The notes beneath the pieces were generated by a model, which was not told the origin of the DNA, made no database searches, and saw nothing but the letters and a program-made list of their open reading frames with translations. Positions 14,920-22,468 of a stretch of 24,511 bases of DNA are shown here, in pieces (the stretch's first letter is position 1; every line of letters begins with the position of its first letter). The position numbers and the translations under genes are program-made. The stretch is from a virus, in IMG/VR virus record IMGVR_UViG_3300035698_004027, positions 1-24,511 of that record; one strand, written 5' to 3'.

Positions 14920-16350
14920 TTATTGCTCCTCATTCTGTTCAGGTTCTTCCTGCCCAGCTATATATCCAACTTCTTTACCACCATTAACTCTAGGAATGTC
15001 ATATTCAGAACCTAAAGCAGTCATACCCAATTTCAATCTAGCCTCATTAACTGTTACAATCCCAGCGTTTACATATCCAACATTCTCTTCCAATAATATC
15101 TTCCTATCCTGAGGTATTGGAGAATCATATGCCAAGAATAACCTTCCACTAGGATCATACATCTTAACTAATGTTTCATTCAACTTCTCAGCTATACGAG
15201 TAATTCTTGGTAATATTGTTGTTTTGGCATATACACGCTCAGCTATCTCACTAGTTGCTTTCTTAGTATCAGAACTATCCAAAAGCGAATAAGGTACACC
15301 AAATGCAGCAGCTATCTCTTTTAGACTCCATACACGACCATTTAAGTATTCCATGTCCTTAGGCTTGAATCCCAATGTTTCCAATGAGAAATCTTCATCC
15401 ATTACTTTAATACGACCATCTTTATTAGGTCCACTAAATGCATTCCTCCACATTCTCTCAGTTTTCTTTATCTCACTAGAATCAAGCTTTCCACCCTTAT
15501 AATTAACTACAAAATCAGGACGACCCATATTAGCTAACCTAGAATTCTCAGAAGCATCCATTGCCCTCATTCTATTAATAGCACCAATTACAGACTGAGC
15601 CGCTCCCATGCCATAGTACATTGATTCTGGATTAGGTGTTTTAAAATGAATAATCTCATCTTTATTAAACTTAATTAACTCATTAGATGCATTCTTCTGA
15701 CCATATACATAACCTTTAATAAAATTACGCTTTGCAGGAATGATTTTCATATATTGCCCCTGAAGTACCCATATCTCTTCAGGAACGCCTAATGAATCCT
15801 TACGTACCCACCAGTATCCATCCCCAATCATATCCAAATACATCGAGGTAAGCTCAAATGACTCATAGTTGTTATTATAAGCATTCATGTTCTGCAATAA
15901 ATCAATTAATGGATGGTCAACAACCTCTACTACATTATCAGCTCTCTTTAAACGAGCTAATGACTTATTCTCTTTCAATTCCTCAAACTTTAACTTACTT
16001 ACTTCCTTAGTTTGACGTAAAAACTTATTATTAGCACCATTCTCAACAGTAGCATATAAATGTAAATCTTGTGATGCAACAGAACTAGCATTCAACGTAG
16101 CACAACTAAATATCCAAGATTGTAAATGCTTTATAACATTTAATGGACTAATCGCCGTATTCGTAGTCGGACAAGATAAATTAAAAAATGAATCCCTTCC
16201 AATAGACTGAGAAGTACTTGTAGCCCCAACTATATCTTTCATCTTCGTTTCCTTAACAGTATCATACCTTTCCTTCTGATATGCTTTAAGTTTCTCTTTG
16301 TTATCTTGATAATACTTCTTTCTATACGCTTTTTCTTTTTTACTGCTCAT
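14920..16350 (-). CDS. Portal protein (HK97 type) with basic N-terminal extension
   Basis: 476 residues. AAGGAG seven bases before the ATG supports the full-length start. The body from about residue 60 is a typical HK97-family portal: VIKHLQSWIFSCATLNASSVA, the YLDMIGDGYWWVRKD region, DEIIHFKTPNPESMYYGMGAAQ, ENSRLANMGRPDFVVNY, LEIAAAFGVPYSLL-like 'SLKEIAAAFGVPYSLLD', and VNEARLKLGMTAL near the end. It forms the dodecameric DNA gate. Residues 1-40 (KKEKAYRKKYYQDNKEKLKA and onward) are very basic and resemble the repeats next to HNH nuclease domains rather than anything usual in portals. Confidence 0.92.
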   Translation of the reverse strand: MSSKKEKAYRKKYYQDNKEKLKAYQKERYDTVKETKMKDIVGATSTSQSIGRDSFFNLSCPTTNTAISPLNVIKHLQSWIFSCATLNASSVASQDLHLYATVENGANNKFLRQTKEVSKLKFEELKENKSLARLKRADNVVEVVDHPLIDLLQNMNAYNNNYESFELTSMYLDMIGDGYWWVRKDSLGVPEEIWVLQGQYMKIIPAKRNFIKGYVYGQKNASNELIKFNKDEIIHFKTPNPESMYYGMGAAQSVIGAINRMRAMDASENSRLANMGRPDFVVNYKGGKLDSSEIKKTERMWRNAFSGPNKDGRIKVMDEDFSLETLGFKPKDMEYLNGRVWSLKEIAAAFGVPYSLLDSSDTKKATSEIAERVYAKTTILPRITRIAEKLNETLVKMYDPSGRLFLAYDSPIPQDRKILLEENVGYVNAGIVTVNEARLKLGMTALGSEYDIPRVNGGKEVGYIAGQEEPEQNEEQ

Positions 16351-16362
16351 AATATCTCCTTA

Positions 16363-18081
16363 TTAAAAATCATCCCCATTCATCCAGTCATCCTCTAAAG
16401 ATTGATATGCTTCTAATCTCTTCTGCTCTTTCTGCTCTTCAGTTTCTTTAACTTCGCTAGGATAATTGTCACCAGTAGAAGGATGTATGAATATAGATGT
16501 TAATTCATTAAATGCACCAGACCAACCATCAACCTGGTCATCATGTTTTGTAGACGCATCACCAAACATATGCAATTCGCTTAAAAAAGGGTCATTCCAT
16601 TCAGCTAATTGTAACTTAACATTACCAATCTCAGCCTGTACAGCACTAGGTCTAGCTCGTATCTCTTTATTCTTACCACCTGTAGGAACTCCCTTGCAAT
16701 TGAAGCCAGCTAGTAATGTTTGTAGGCGATATGAGTCACTTTTACCTGACGCCCCACCTTCTTGTTCCCATCGTACCATAAACTCAATCCCTAAATCATC
16801 TGCACTTATCTTATCCATTTGACACGTCTGTAAGAATAACTTCTCTAACTCAGCTGGATTCTCTCTTACCCTCACTACATCAATGATAAAATATTTACCA
16901 TTATATTTACGCACTTTTATTCCAACAGTCCAATCTGGGTCTTTATTCTTTGCACTAGGTTTCGTACAAGCAAAATCCCAAAACCTACATTCCTTACCCT
17001 TTTGTGGTATTTCTTTAGGGTCTACTATCTCAAACCATGAACGACGGTAGAAAAGGCCCGCCGTTGCCATAATGTTCCAGTTGCCATCCAAAAGTCTAGC
17101 TCTTTCCAGTGGTACCATTGCTTCTAAGTTAGATAAATAACTTGTGTCAATTTCCAATAATTTTTGATTATCTGTTAGTTGAGCACTTATAAATGTAACA
17201 GATTTAATTCCTGCTATAGCTAATTTCTTATGCTTATATATTTTTGCTGTAAATTCTACCTTTAATGCCTCTAGTTTCTTTAATCTGCCCTTACTTGTTA
17301 ATTTTTTCTTTTTATTGAGGTATTCTTGGCGTAAGTTGTTATAAGTAAGTGCAAAAGCTTCATTCTTCTTTAATACCTCATTTTTAGTACTACCCCATAT
17401 AAATTTTCCCTCTACCCTCAACATATATCTTATTACACCAGATCTCTCTTTAATAGCTAATCCAGTATCAGGATTTATCCACCAATCAAGGAAATCACGT
17501 AACCAACTGTCAGCTTTAGGGTTACAGGTGCCCCTTATATAGGGTTTTATGCCACATACCGATCTATTTCTGGAAAGCATATAAAAAACCTGTGTTTCTG
17601 TAAATTTCTGTATTTCATCAAAGAAAATAGCGCATGCCTGCAACCCATCAAATCCAGACTTATCTTTTTCACCCTCCATATAACCAAACTTAATTTCTGC
17701 TCCACTCTCAAATTTCCATTTAAGCCTAGATTCAACAGGCCTACAATTTAAATTACCATACATTTTAACAGATTCATCCCATAGAGCACCAGGCATTCTT
17801 ATCTGTTGACTAGTATTACGAAACATAATACAGTTATAACCGCCATTTTCTGTATGCATTAGTGGTTCTGCGAGTATTGACCACGATTTCCCACTTCCAG
17901 CTGCTCCCCCATATATACATATATCTGCATTAGTTTTAAGGAATTCTGTTTGTGGCCCTTCTTGTGGCGCTATTATAAGAGTTTCTTCTTTAGGTTCTTC
18001 TGGTTCTTTAGATTCTTTAGGTTCTTTAGGTTCTTCTGGCTCAGTAATTGGCTTAGTTTCTTCATCCATCATCATCTCCAT
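16363..18081 (-). CDS. terL: Terminase large subunit
   Basis: 572 residues, ATG preceded by GGAG at 5-base spacing. This is the packaging motor: an ATPase that pumps DNA and a nuclease that cuts it. Walker A is GGAAGSGKS (58-66). Walker B is AIFFDE (151-156), ending in the catalytic Glu. The RNase H-like nuclease has Asp369 (FWDFA), Asp401 (FIIDVV) and HDDQVD (513-518). KSVTFISAQLTDN and LLDGNW are typical TerL motifs. The first 33 residues are repetitive Glu/Pro/Lys. Residues about 240-290 are a Lys-rich helical stretch that looks longer than usual. The TAGCCA array lies between it and the small subunit gene. Confidence 0.96.
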   Translation of the reverse strand: MEMMMDEETKPITEPEEPKEPKESKEPEEPKEETLIIAPQEGPQTEFLKTNADICIYGGAAGSGKSWSILAEPLMHTENGGYNCIMFRNTSQQIRMPGALWDESVKMYGNLNCRPVESRLKWKFESGAEIKFGYMEGEKDKSGFDGLQACAIFFDEIQKFTETQVFYMLSRNRSVCGIKPYIRGTCNPKADSWLRDFLDWWINPDTGLAIKERSGVIRYMLRVEGKFIWGSTKNEVLKKNEAFALTYNNLRQEYLNKKKKLTSKGRLKKLEALKVEFTAKIYKHKKLAIAGIKSVTFISAQLTDNQKLLEIDTSYLSNLEAMVPLERARLLDGNWNIMATAGLFYRRSWFEIVDPKEIPQKGKECRFWDFACTKPSAKNKDPDWTVGIKVRKYNGKYFIIDVVRVRENPAELEKLFLQTCQMDKISADDLGIEFMVRWEQEGGASGKSDSYRLQTLLAGFNCKGVPTGGKNKEIRARPSAVQAEIGNVKLQLAEWNDPFLSELHMFGDASTKHDDQVDGWSGAFNELTSIFIHPSTGDNYPSEVKETEEQKEQKRLEAYQSLEDDWMNGDDF

Positions 18082-18308
18082 TTGATCTCCATTTATAAAT
18101 ATTTACTTAATTTTTTAATAATTTTCTCAGTACTGTTACAAATTACTATAGCCTTCCTAATCAGCGCTTTTTCTGACACGTCTACCCTCACTTTGGCTAA
18201 TTTGAGAAACTATGGCTAACACTTGGCTAATTAATATATAAAAACTTATTAAACATATAATTATAAATACTTCGCTCCAATCTCCGCCAATAAAATAAAT
18301 CATATTAC

Positions 18309-18338
18309 TTAGCCATAAAACTTAGCTATGTAAGCCAT
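18309..18338 (-). other. Possible nine-codon leader ORF with strong ribosome binding site
   Basis: AGGAGGT lies four bases before ATG at 18338, followed by MAYIAKFYG and TAA. It is the only strong ribosome binding site in the non-coding gap. It may be a leader peptide for terL, a remnant, or chance, since ATGGCT occurs throughout the array. Confidence 0.25.
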
Positions 18339-18420
18339 GTGTACCTCCTATTCAAGTACTTAGCCATGTGTAGCCATAGAGATATAAATTAATTACTTAG
18401 CCACACATTAGCCACACATT

Positions 18421-18492
18421 AGCCATAGTACTATACATACTTAGCCACAGTAACTTAGCCATAGTACTATACATACTTAGCCACAGTAACTT
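18421..18492. repeat. Perfect 36-bp tandem duplication inside the array
   Basis: Two identical 36-base units start at 18421 and 18457, each holding two TAGCCA motifs, followed by a diverged partial third copy. The identity suggests recent duplication. Confidence 0.92.
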
Positions 18493-18548
18493 AGCCACAG
18501 TACTAAGCCATATGTTAGCCCTATATTATTAACATATGTACATAGCTT

Positions 18549-18584
18549 CCATACATTGATCCATACATTCATCCATACATTCAT
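18549..18584. repeat. 12-bp tandem repeat, three copies
   Basis: CCATACATTSAT occurs three times in a row, the first copy with G and the others with C at the variable base. It lacks TAGCCA but shares CCATA with it. Confidence 0.85.
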
Positions 18585-18673
18585 ATCTTCTCCCTATTAT
18601 ATCTCTATGGCTATGTTGGGCTATGTTGGGCTAATGTCTGTACCATTGTAAGCCATACATTAGCCACATATAT

Positions 18674-18727
18674 CGCCATATTATTTTCACTCTATTCTCA
18701 TTAACGCCATATTATTTTCACTCTATT
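18674..18727. repeat. 23-bp direct repeat carrying the GTGAAAAT box
   Basis: Two perfect copies start at 18674 and 18705 (period 31). On the minus strand each contains AGAGTGAAAATAATAT, matching the box found upstream of both capsid genes. Confidence 0.85.
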
Positions 18728-18767
18728 TACTATGGTTACTATGGTTACTATGGCTACACATGGCTAG

Positions 18768-18835
18768 GTACTTAATTAACATATATGATACTTACTCTAA
18801 TTATCCATAGTGTACTTAATTAACATATATGATAC
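18768..18835. repeat. 24-bp direct repeat containing TTAATTAA
   Basis: Two perfect 24-base copies (18768-18791 and 18812-18835) begin GTACTTAATTAACATATATG. They are very AT-rich, and a melting or origin function is conceivable. Confidence 0.85.
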
Positions 18836-18859
18836 ACTTAGCCACAGTAACTTAATTGA

Positions 18860-18892
18860 CATACTACTTACATACTACTTACATACTACTTA
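18860..18892. repeat. 11-bp tandem repeat, three copies
   Basis: CATACTACTTA is repeated three times without error, and the last copy runs into a TTAGCCA motif at 18890. Confidence 0.9.
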
Positions 18893-18955
18893 GCCATATT
18901 CATTAGCCACAGAGATAGCCATAGTTACTTAGCCATGTGTAGCCATGTGTAGCCA

Positions 18956-19483
18956 TTACTTAGCCATAGGGACATCGAGGTTAGCCATAAAAGCCTCTAA
19001 TGATTCTAACTCACTACCTGTTGCCATATCTTCATTAACGTCATATGGCTCATCCTCGTCCTTTTTAGGCATATTTATCTCAACATACTTAACTGTAGAA
19101 GTGTTATTCATATCAATCTTAGTTATATCGTCCCCAGATTGATGATGTAGTTCCTTTAATGCATGTAGTCTAATTGATTTGGTTTCTAATGGATCTCTTA
19201 CTATGGCTGATAATATGGCTAATCTCTCACCTAATTGACATATACCACTACTTTGCTCTTCTATTAAATCTGATATACGATCTGCTATCTCTGGTCTGGC
19301 TTTAAGTTGGCAATAGTAACTGGCTGAGTACTTATATCCTGCTCCCTCTAAACATTTATGAGGATTACCATTCGTTTCTACTACTAATCGGGCAAATTTT
19401 TCATGCCTTACTGATTTTAATGGCTCAGTGGGTGGCTTAATTGGCTCAGTTGGCTCAGTTGGATTAATTGGCTCATCTGTCAT
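18956..19483 (-). CDS. terS: Probable terminase small subunit
   Basis: 175 residues; AAAGGGAG before ATG. It should recognise phage DNA and regulate the large subunit. After a Pro/Glu/Thr-rich leader (residues 4-22, EPINPTEPTEPIKPPTEP), residues 26-76 match the helix-turn-helix of Terminase_2-type small subunits: RHEKFARLVVETNGN, CLEGAGYKYSASYYCQLKARPEIADRISDLIEE. The middle is helical (oligomerisation), and the C-terminus is acidic with a final helix, as in TerL-binding tails. The last codons (ATGGCTAAG TAA) are themselves a copy of the array motif. Identification rests on HTH pattern and position before terL. Confidence 0.75.
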   Translation of the reverse strand: MTDEPINPTEPTEPIKPPTEPLKSVRHEKFARLVVETNGNPHKCLEGAGYKYSASYYCQLKARPEIADRISDLIEEQSSGICQLGERLAILSAIVRDPLETKSIRLHALKELHHQSGDDITKIDMNNTSTVKYVEINMPKKDEDEPYDVNEDMATGSELESLEAFMANLDVPMAK

Positions 19484-19505
19484 AATATCATCTCCCTTTA
19501 AGTAT

Positions 19506-19535
19506 ATTATAAAAGAAATGAGGTTGTTTAGCCAA
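19506..19535 (-). promoter_or_regulatory. Probable sigma70-type promoter for terS
   Basis: On the minus strand TTGGCT (19535-19530), an 18-base spacer and a perfect TATAAT (19511-19506) lie just before the terS RBS. The -35 sits inside a TTGGCTAA motif like those in the array, so a protein binding that motif could control this promoter. Confidence 0.6.
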
Positions 19536-19692
19536 GTTCAGTAAGGTTTTGCTGCAAATACTATACTTAAAAAACATCTAAATAAATATAAGTAGTTCTA
19601 CCGCAACTATATACATTAAATAAGGCATATAGAGGGATATATGGCTAAGTGGTAGTTTTGGCATATAAACTAAACTATTGGGCTATTATATC

Positions 19693-20391
19693 TTACTTAT
19701 GACCTGTTGCTTTTAATATTCTAGCTTCCATCTCTGCACTCTGTTTGGTATGACGCTCTTTTTCTTTTCTTCTTCGCTCAATAGTTGCTAGTCTGCTTTT
19801 TTCTCTCTGATCTTGTTCTCTGGCAAATGTGTAAAATGAGCGATGTTCTTCCTTACGTTGTTGATTTTTAGTATATTTATAATCTTTACTAATACATTCT
19901 TTATTTGCATAGAATTTAGCATTTTCCATATTAGTTTGTTTAATAACGTATGCTACAGCCGCTTTTATTTGTTTCTTTGTTTTCTTTTCCTTTTGGCCTC
20001 TGTATATAATATTGCGTACTTTGCAGTCAACCCAATTTTTACTTTGTATAACTACCCATTTATCATAGTATTTATTAATATATTCAGCATCTCTGGCTTT
20101 TCTTGAGGCTATATGTTTTGCTTTTTGTGTGTTTATTTGTTTTTCTGTTCTATAGTGTTTATCGAGATATTCATCAGCTGTATTTGTTTTTGCCCTATTT
20201 AGAAATTCGTATGTATATTGGTTTTTCCAGAATGGTATTTTTTCTTTTATTTGTTCATTAGATAGTCCATTTATATTAGCTATTCGTATTTCTCTATCTA
20301 TAGCACTATTTACATATGTTTCTTTATTAATGGGCTGAGCATTGGCTATTGTTGTTATTGCGATTAATGTTAGTATTGCGATCAGTTTCAT
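19693..20391 (-). CDS. Secreted basic helical protein of unknown function
   Basis: 232 residues, ATG preceded by AAGGA. A clear Sec signal peptide covers residues 1-18 (MKLIAILTLIAITTIANA, cleavage probably before Gln19). The mature protein is very rich in Lys, Arg, Glu and Tyr with long helices; examples are NQQRKEEHRSFYTFAREQDQ and IERRRKEKERHTKQ. Two Cys (WVDCKVRN and NKECISKD) could form a disulfide. It has its own promoter and long flanking gaps, unlike its operon neighbours, so it looks like an independently expressed insert. Lysogenic conversion, superinfection exclusion or an effect on the cell envelope are possible. I do not recognise a family. Confidence 0.7.
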   Translation of the reverse strand: MKLIAILTLIAITTIANAQPINKETYVNSAIDREIRIANINGLSNEQIKEKIPFWKNQYTYEFLNRAKTNTADEYLDKHYRTEKQINTQKAKHIASRKARDAEYINKYYDKWVVIQSKNWVDCKVRNIIYRGQKEKKTKKQIKAAVAYVIKQTNMENAKFYANKECISKDYKYTKNQQRKEEHRSFYTFAREQDQREKSRLATIERRRKEKERHTKQSAEMEARILKATGHK

Positions 20392-20429
20392 AATGTTCCT
20401 TTTTTAGTTAGTGTTTCATTTATATAACC

Positions 20430-20457
20430 ACTATATAGAAATTCTGTTAAAAGTCAA
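20430..20457 (-). promoter_or_regulatory. Sigma70-type promoter for the secreted-protein gene
   Basis: On the minus strand TTGACT (20457-20452), a 16-base spacer and TATAGT (20435-20430) each match consensus at five of six positions. It lies about 40 bases before the ATG. A second TTGACT at 20497-20492 has a poorer -10. Confidence 0.7.
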
Positions 20458-20559
20458 GTTATTTCAGTCTAAATATAACTTTTATGCATTTAGTCAACAA
20501 TCTGAGGCATAAGGTTATTAATTTCATACTTAGAATTATTACTGGCATATAAGATATAG

Positions 20560-21264
20560 TCATTTGAGTATAACTAATCCTATACCTGGTGAACTAGCAT
20601 CTACTGACAAATCTATTGTTTTGTGTGTATTTGATAATTCATTAAACAATTTACTAGAGCCGTATCTTCCATCTTTTATATCGTGAAAAGCTATATATCT
20701 TGAATCTTTGAATTGATTAAACGTATTAAGCATAGAATCATATCTTTGGTTAGTATCTATAAAAACTAAATCAAAGGGTTCTGTTTGATAATCATCTGAG
20801 TGCATATGTAGGAATTCACATGTAGGATTAAGTTTATGATATATATTGAATGTTTTGCATGCTTGGATATCTAGTTCTAGTTCTCTCAGTATTCTTCTTT
20901 TGGTATTAGTAATAGTATTTATGTTTGTTTCATTGAGGTCTAAGCGTGTATCTAGTCCTATTGATTTGATATAATTGGGATTTATTGACCTAAAGTAAGC
21001 GTCTAGTATAATAAAGCTACCGCCAAGATATGTACCTACTTCGCAATATTTGGTTACATTTAGTTTATTCATGTACTTCATTAAGTTTAATAATTCATGT
21101 GGGTGTTGGCTTACAGACACATCGGAATATCTTTTATCTCTATATCCTTTAGCTCCAAAACGTACTGCACTAGGTAATGTATTTTCTAATTCATCAATAT
21201 CATTTAATTCAAAGAATTCATTTAGTTTATTAGCTGGTGTTCTTGGTATTCTTGGTGTTTTCAT
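20560..21264 (-). CDS. Class I SAM-dependent methyltransferase (Methyltransf_24-like)
   Basis: 234 residues, AAAGGAG before ATG, overlapping the upstream gene by four bases (ATGA). SAM-binding motif I is EVGTYLGGS (75-83), followed by the acidic residue after strand 2 in IGLDTR (102-107), the FDLVFIDTNQRYD strand (164-176) and IAFHDI (191-196). FIDxxxxYD and FHD-I are characteristic of Methyltransf_24 and related O-methyltransferases acting on sugars or small molecules. It ends the accessory cassette. The substrate cannot be read from the sequence. Modification of a glycan on host or virion is a guess. Confidence 0.8.
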   Translation of the reverse strand: MKTPRIPRTPANKLNEFFELNDIDELENTLPSAVRFGAKGYRDKRYSDVSVSQHPHELLNLMKYMNKLNVTKYCEVGTYLGGSFIILDAYFRSINPNYIKSIGLDTRLDLNETNINTITNTKRRILRELELDIQACKTFNIYHKLNPTCEFLHMHSDDYQTEPFDLVFIDTNQRYDSMLNTFNQFKDSRYIAFHDIKDGRYGSSKLFNELSNTHKTIDLSVDASSPGIGLVILK

Positions 21265-21749
21265 TTAGTAATCTCCTTTATATCGTATCCTTTAACTTCG
21301 CAATATTTCTTTATTTTTTTAAAGAGGTATTTGATCTTCTTTATATCGCTATTTGTCTGGTAAAATGTACTATTGTTCTTATTTGCGTTGATGTTTATTT
21401 TTTTAATAGCTTTAGTCATTTGTTTTTCTATGGGTAATACTGGCATTCTTCTACTGGAGTTATGTCGTTCTTTATTTTTACTTAGCCATTTTTTTTGGTT
21501 TGCTCTATTTTTTTCACCGTTATCTCTGGCATAGTATCGTCTGGAGGAATCTCTATTTTTTTCTTTACGTTGTGTTAGTTCTTCTGGGGTTAATGACAAT
21601 AGTTTTTTCTTTTTTGCAATTGTGGCGATGTGGTAGTTACAGGGTTTACAATATGAGTATGGTTTTCCTTTATATTTACCTGATTGTTTTATATAGAATT
21701 CAGTAATCAGTTTTTCTTCATGGCAATGTGGGCATATTTTATATCTCAT
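21261..21749 (-). CDS. Zinc-finger protein resembling the N-terminal part of HNH-type phage nucleases
   Basis: 162 residues with AAGGAG before ATG; it overlaps the preceding gene by 11 bases. Two CxxC pairs (CPHC at 6-9 and CKPC at about 34-37) around KLITEFYIKQSGKYKGKPYSY form the zinc ribbon often found at the start of phage HNH endonucleases. The next region is basic with RRYYARDNGEKNRANQKKWL-type repeats. The rest lacks an HNH catalytic core, so it is either a DNA-binding remnant or an independent zinc protein. The basic repeat is like the portal N-terminal extension. Confidence 0.6.
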   Translation of the reverse strand: MRYKICPHCHEEKLITEFYIKQSGKYKGKPYSYCKPCNYHIATIAKKKKLLSLTPEELTQRKEKNRDSSRRYYARDNGEKNRANQKKWLSKNKERHNSSRRMPVLPIEKQMTKAIKKININANKNNSTFYQTNSDIKKIKYLFKKIKKYCEVKGYDIKEITK

Positions 21750-22149
21750 TTAGCTCCTTATTATGTGGTTCTATTTTAACTATTTTTGGGGAGTTATAGA
21801 GATAGCATTCATTGATGTATATATCGGTATATTTTTCTAAGAACTTTTGTTTTTCCATATTCTCCATATCTTTTTTTTGTTCTTCTTTATTATAAGGTGT
21901 TTTCTTTTTATATATACCAACGTTAGACCACGTTATATCTTCGCAAACAAATTGATAATCTGTTTCTGTACTCCCGAGTGTTAATGTTCTACCATCTACA
22001 ATTGAACATCCTAGAGATAATATAGTTACAGTTGTTTTTAACATTGCATTTGTTTCATTTGATATTTCTATTTTCCAACTAACTATATTATCGTGTATTA
22101 TTTCTGTTGTTTTTAATGTTCCTCCGAATCCTGTTATTAAGTTATTCAT
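21739..22149 (-). CDS. Hypothetical protein of the methyltransferase cassette
   Basis: 136 residues from ATG at 22149, chosen because AGGGG lies five bases upstream. An ATG five codons earlier has no site. It overlaps the membrane-protein gene by eight bases. The first 90 residues look like alternating beta strands (VSWKIEISNETNAMLKTTVTI, LGSTETDYQFVCEDITW), perhaps a beta-sandwich. A charged helix (KKTPYNKEEQKKDMENMEKQ) follows. I recognise no family. The tight overlaps tie it to the cassette. Confidence 0.55.
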   Translation of the reverse strand: MNNLITGFGGTLKTTEIIHDNIVSWKIEISNETNAMLKTTVTILSLGCSIVDGRTLTLGSTETDYQFVCEDITWSNVGIYKKKTPYNKEEQKKDMENMEKQKFLEKYTDIYINECYLYNSPKIVKIEPHNKELNEI

Positions 22150-22468
22150 TTTTCCCCTTTTCATATAATTTTACGAAATCTTCTAGTGATAGTTCTGCTA
22201 TTGCTGAGTAATCCATACAGTATATTTCATGGATATATTTAAACTTGGTTTTCAAATCACTATCACTGTTACATCTAGCCATATGAATTTTATCATTTAT
22301 TGCATTTATTCCACTTATAATAGCATTTATTGCACATATAATAGTTGCTGAGAAAAAGCATGCTATACAATAAAATTTACATACTTCTAAATATGGTGAT
22401 AAAAATAAGCCAATTCCAACAACAAATAGAATTATTGCTATTGTTTTTAATATACGTTTAATTTTCAC
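22142..22468 (-). CDS. Small inner-membrane protein, GTG start
   Basis: 108 residues beginning with GTG, supported by AAAGGAG four bases upstream. Two hydrophobic segments (about 6-27, LKTIAIILFVVGIGLFLSPYL, and 32-57, FYCIACFFSATIICAINAII) predict a two-pass membrane protein with a charged cytoplasmic tail of about 45 residues. It overlaps the upstream methyltransferase gene by 11 bases. It may anchor other cassette proteins or act alone on the membrane. No family is recognised. Confidence 0.65.
   Translation of the reverse strand: MKIKRILKTIAIILFVVGIGLFLSPYLEVCKFYCIACFFSATIICAINAIISGINAINDKIHMARCNSDSDLKTKFKYIHEIYCMDYSAIAELSLEDFVKLYEKGKNE

Larger units (their letters stand above)
18194..18987. 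repeat. TAGCCA motif array between the terminase genes (non-coding, nested tandem repeats)
   Basis: The 874 bases between the terminase genes hold no convincing gene. I count about 20 TAGCCA on the plus strand from 18309 to 18987, sixteen as TTAGCCA, and six TGGCTA (18194, 18213, 18224, 18608, 18750, 18760). In dense parts the spacing is 10-14 bases (18397, 18408, 18419; 18890 to 18960), close to one per helical turn. Around them are perfect tandem repeats with periods of 11, 12, 31, 36 and 44. The array continues into the end of terS. A packaging (pac/cos) recognition site or an origin are the likely uses. It is not a CRISPR array, because spacing is irregular and repeats are too short. Confidence 0.9.

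Noticed and set aside
18300-18990. CRISPR-like repeat array
   Set aside because: Repeats are only 6-7 bases, irregularly spaced, on both strands and without unique spacers of constant length; no cas genes.
20480-20520. Possible terminator after the methyltransferase cassette (TTATGC/GCATAA)
   Set aside because: Short stem with a long loop and no T-run.
21261-21749. Complete HNH endonuclease
   Set aside because: Only the zinc ribbon and basic region are present; no His-Asn-His catalytic core is visible.
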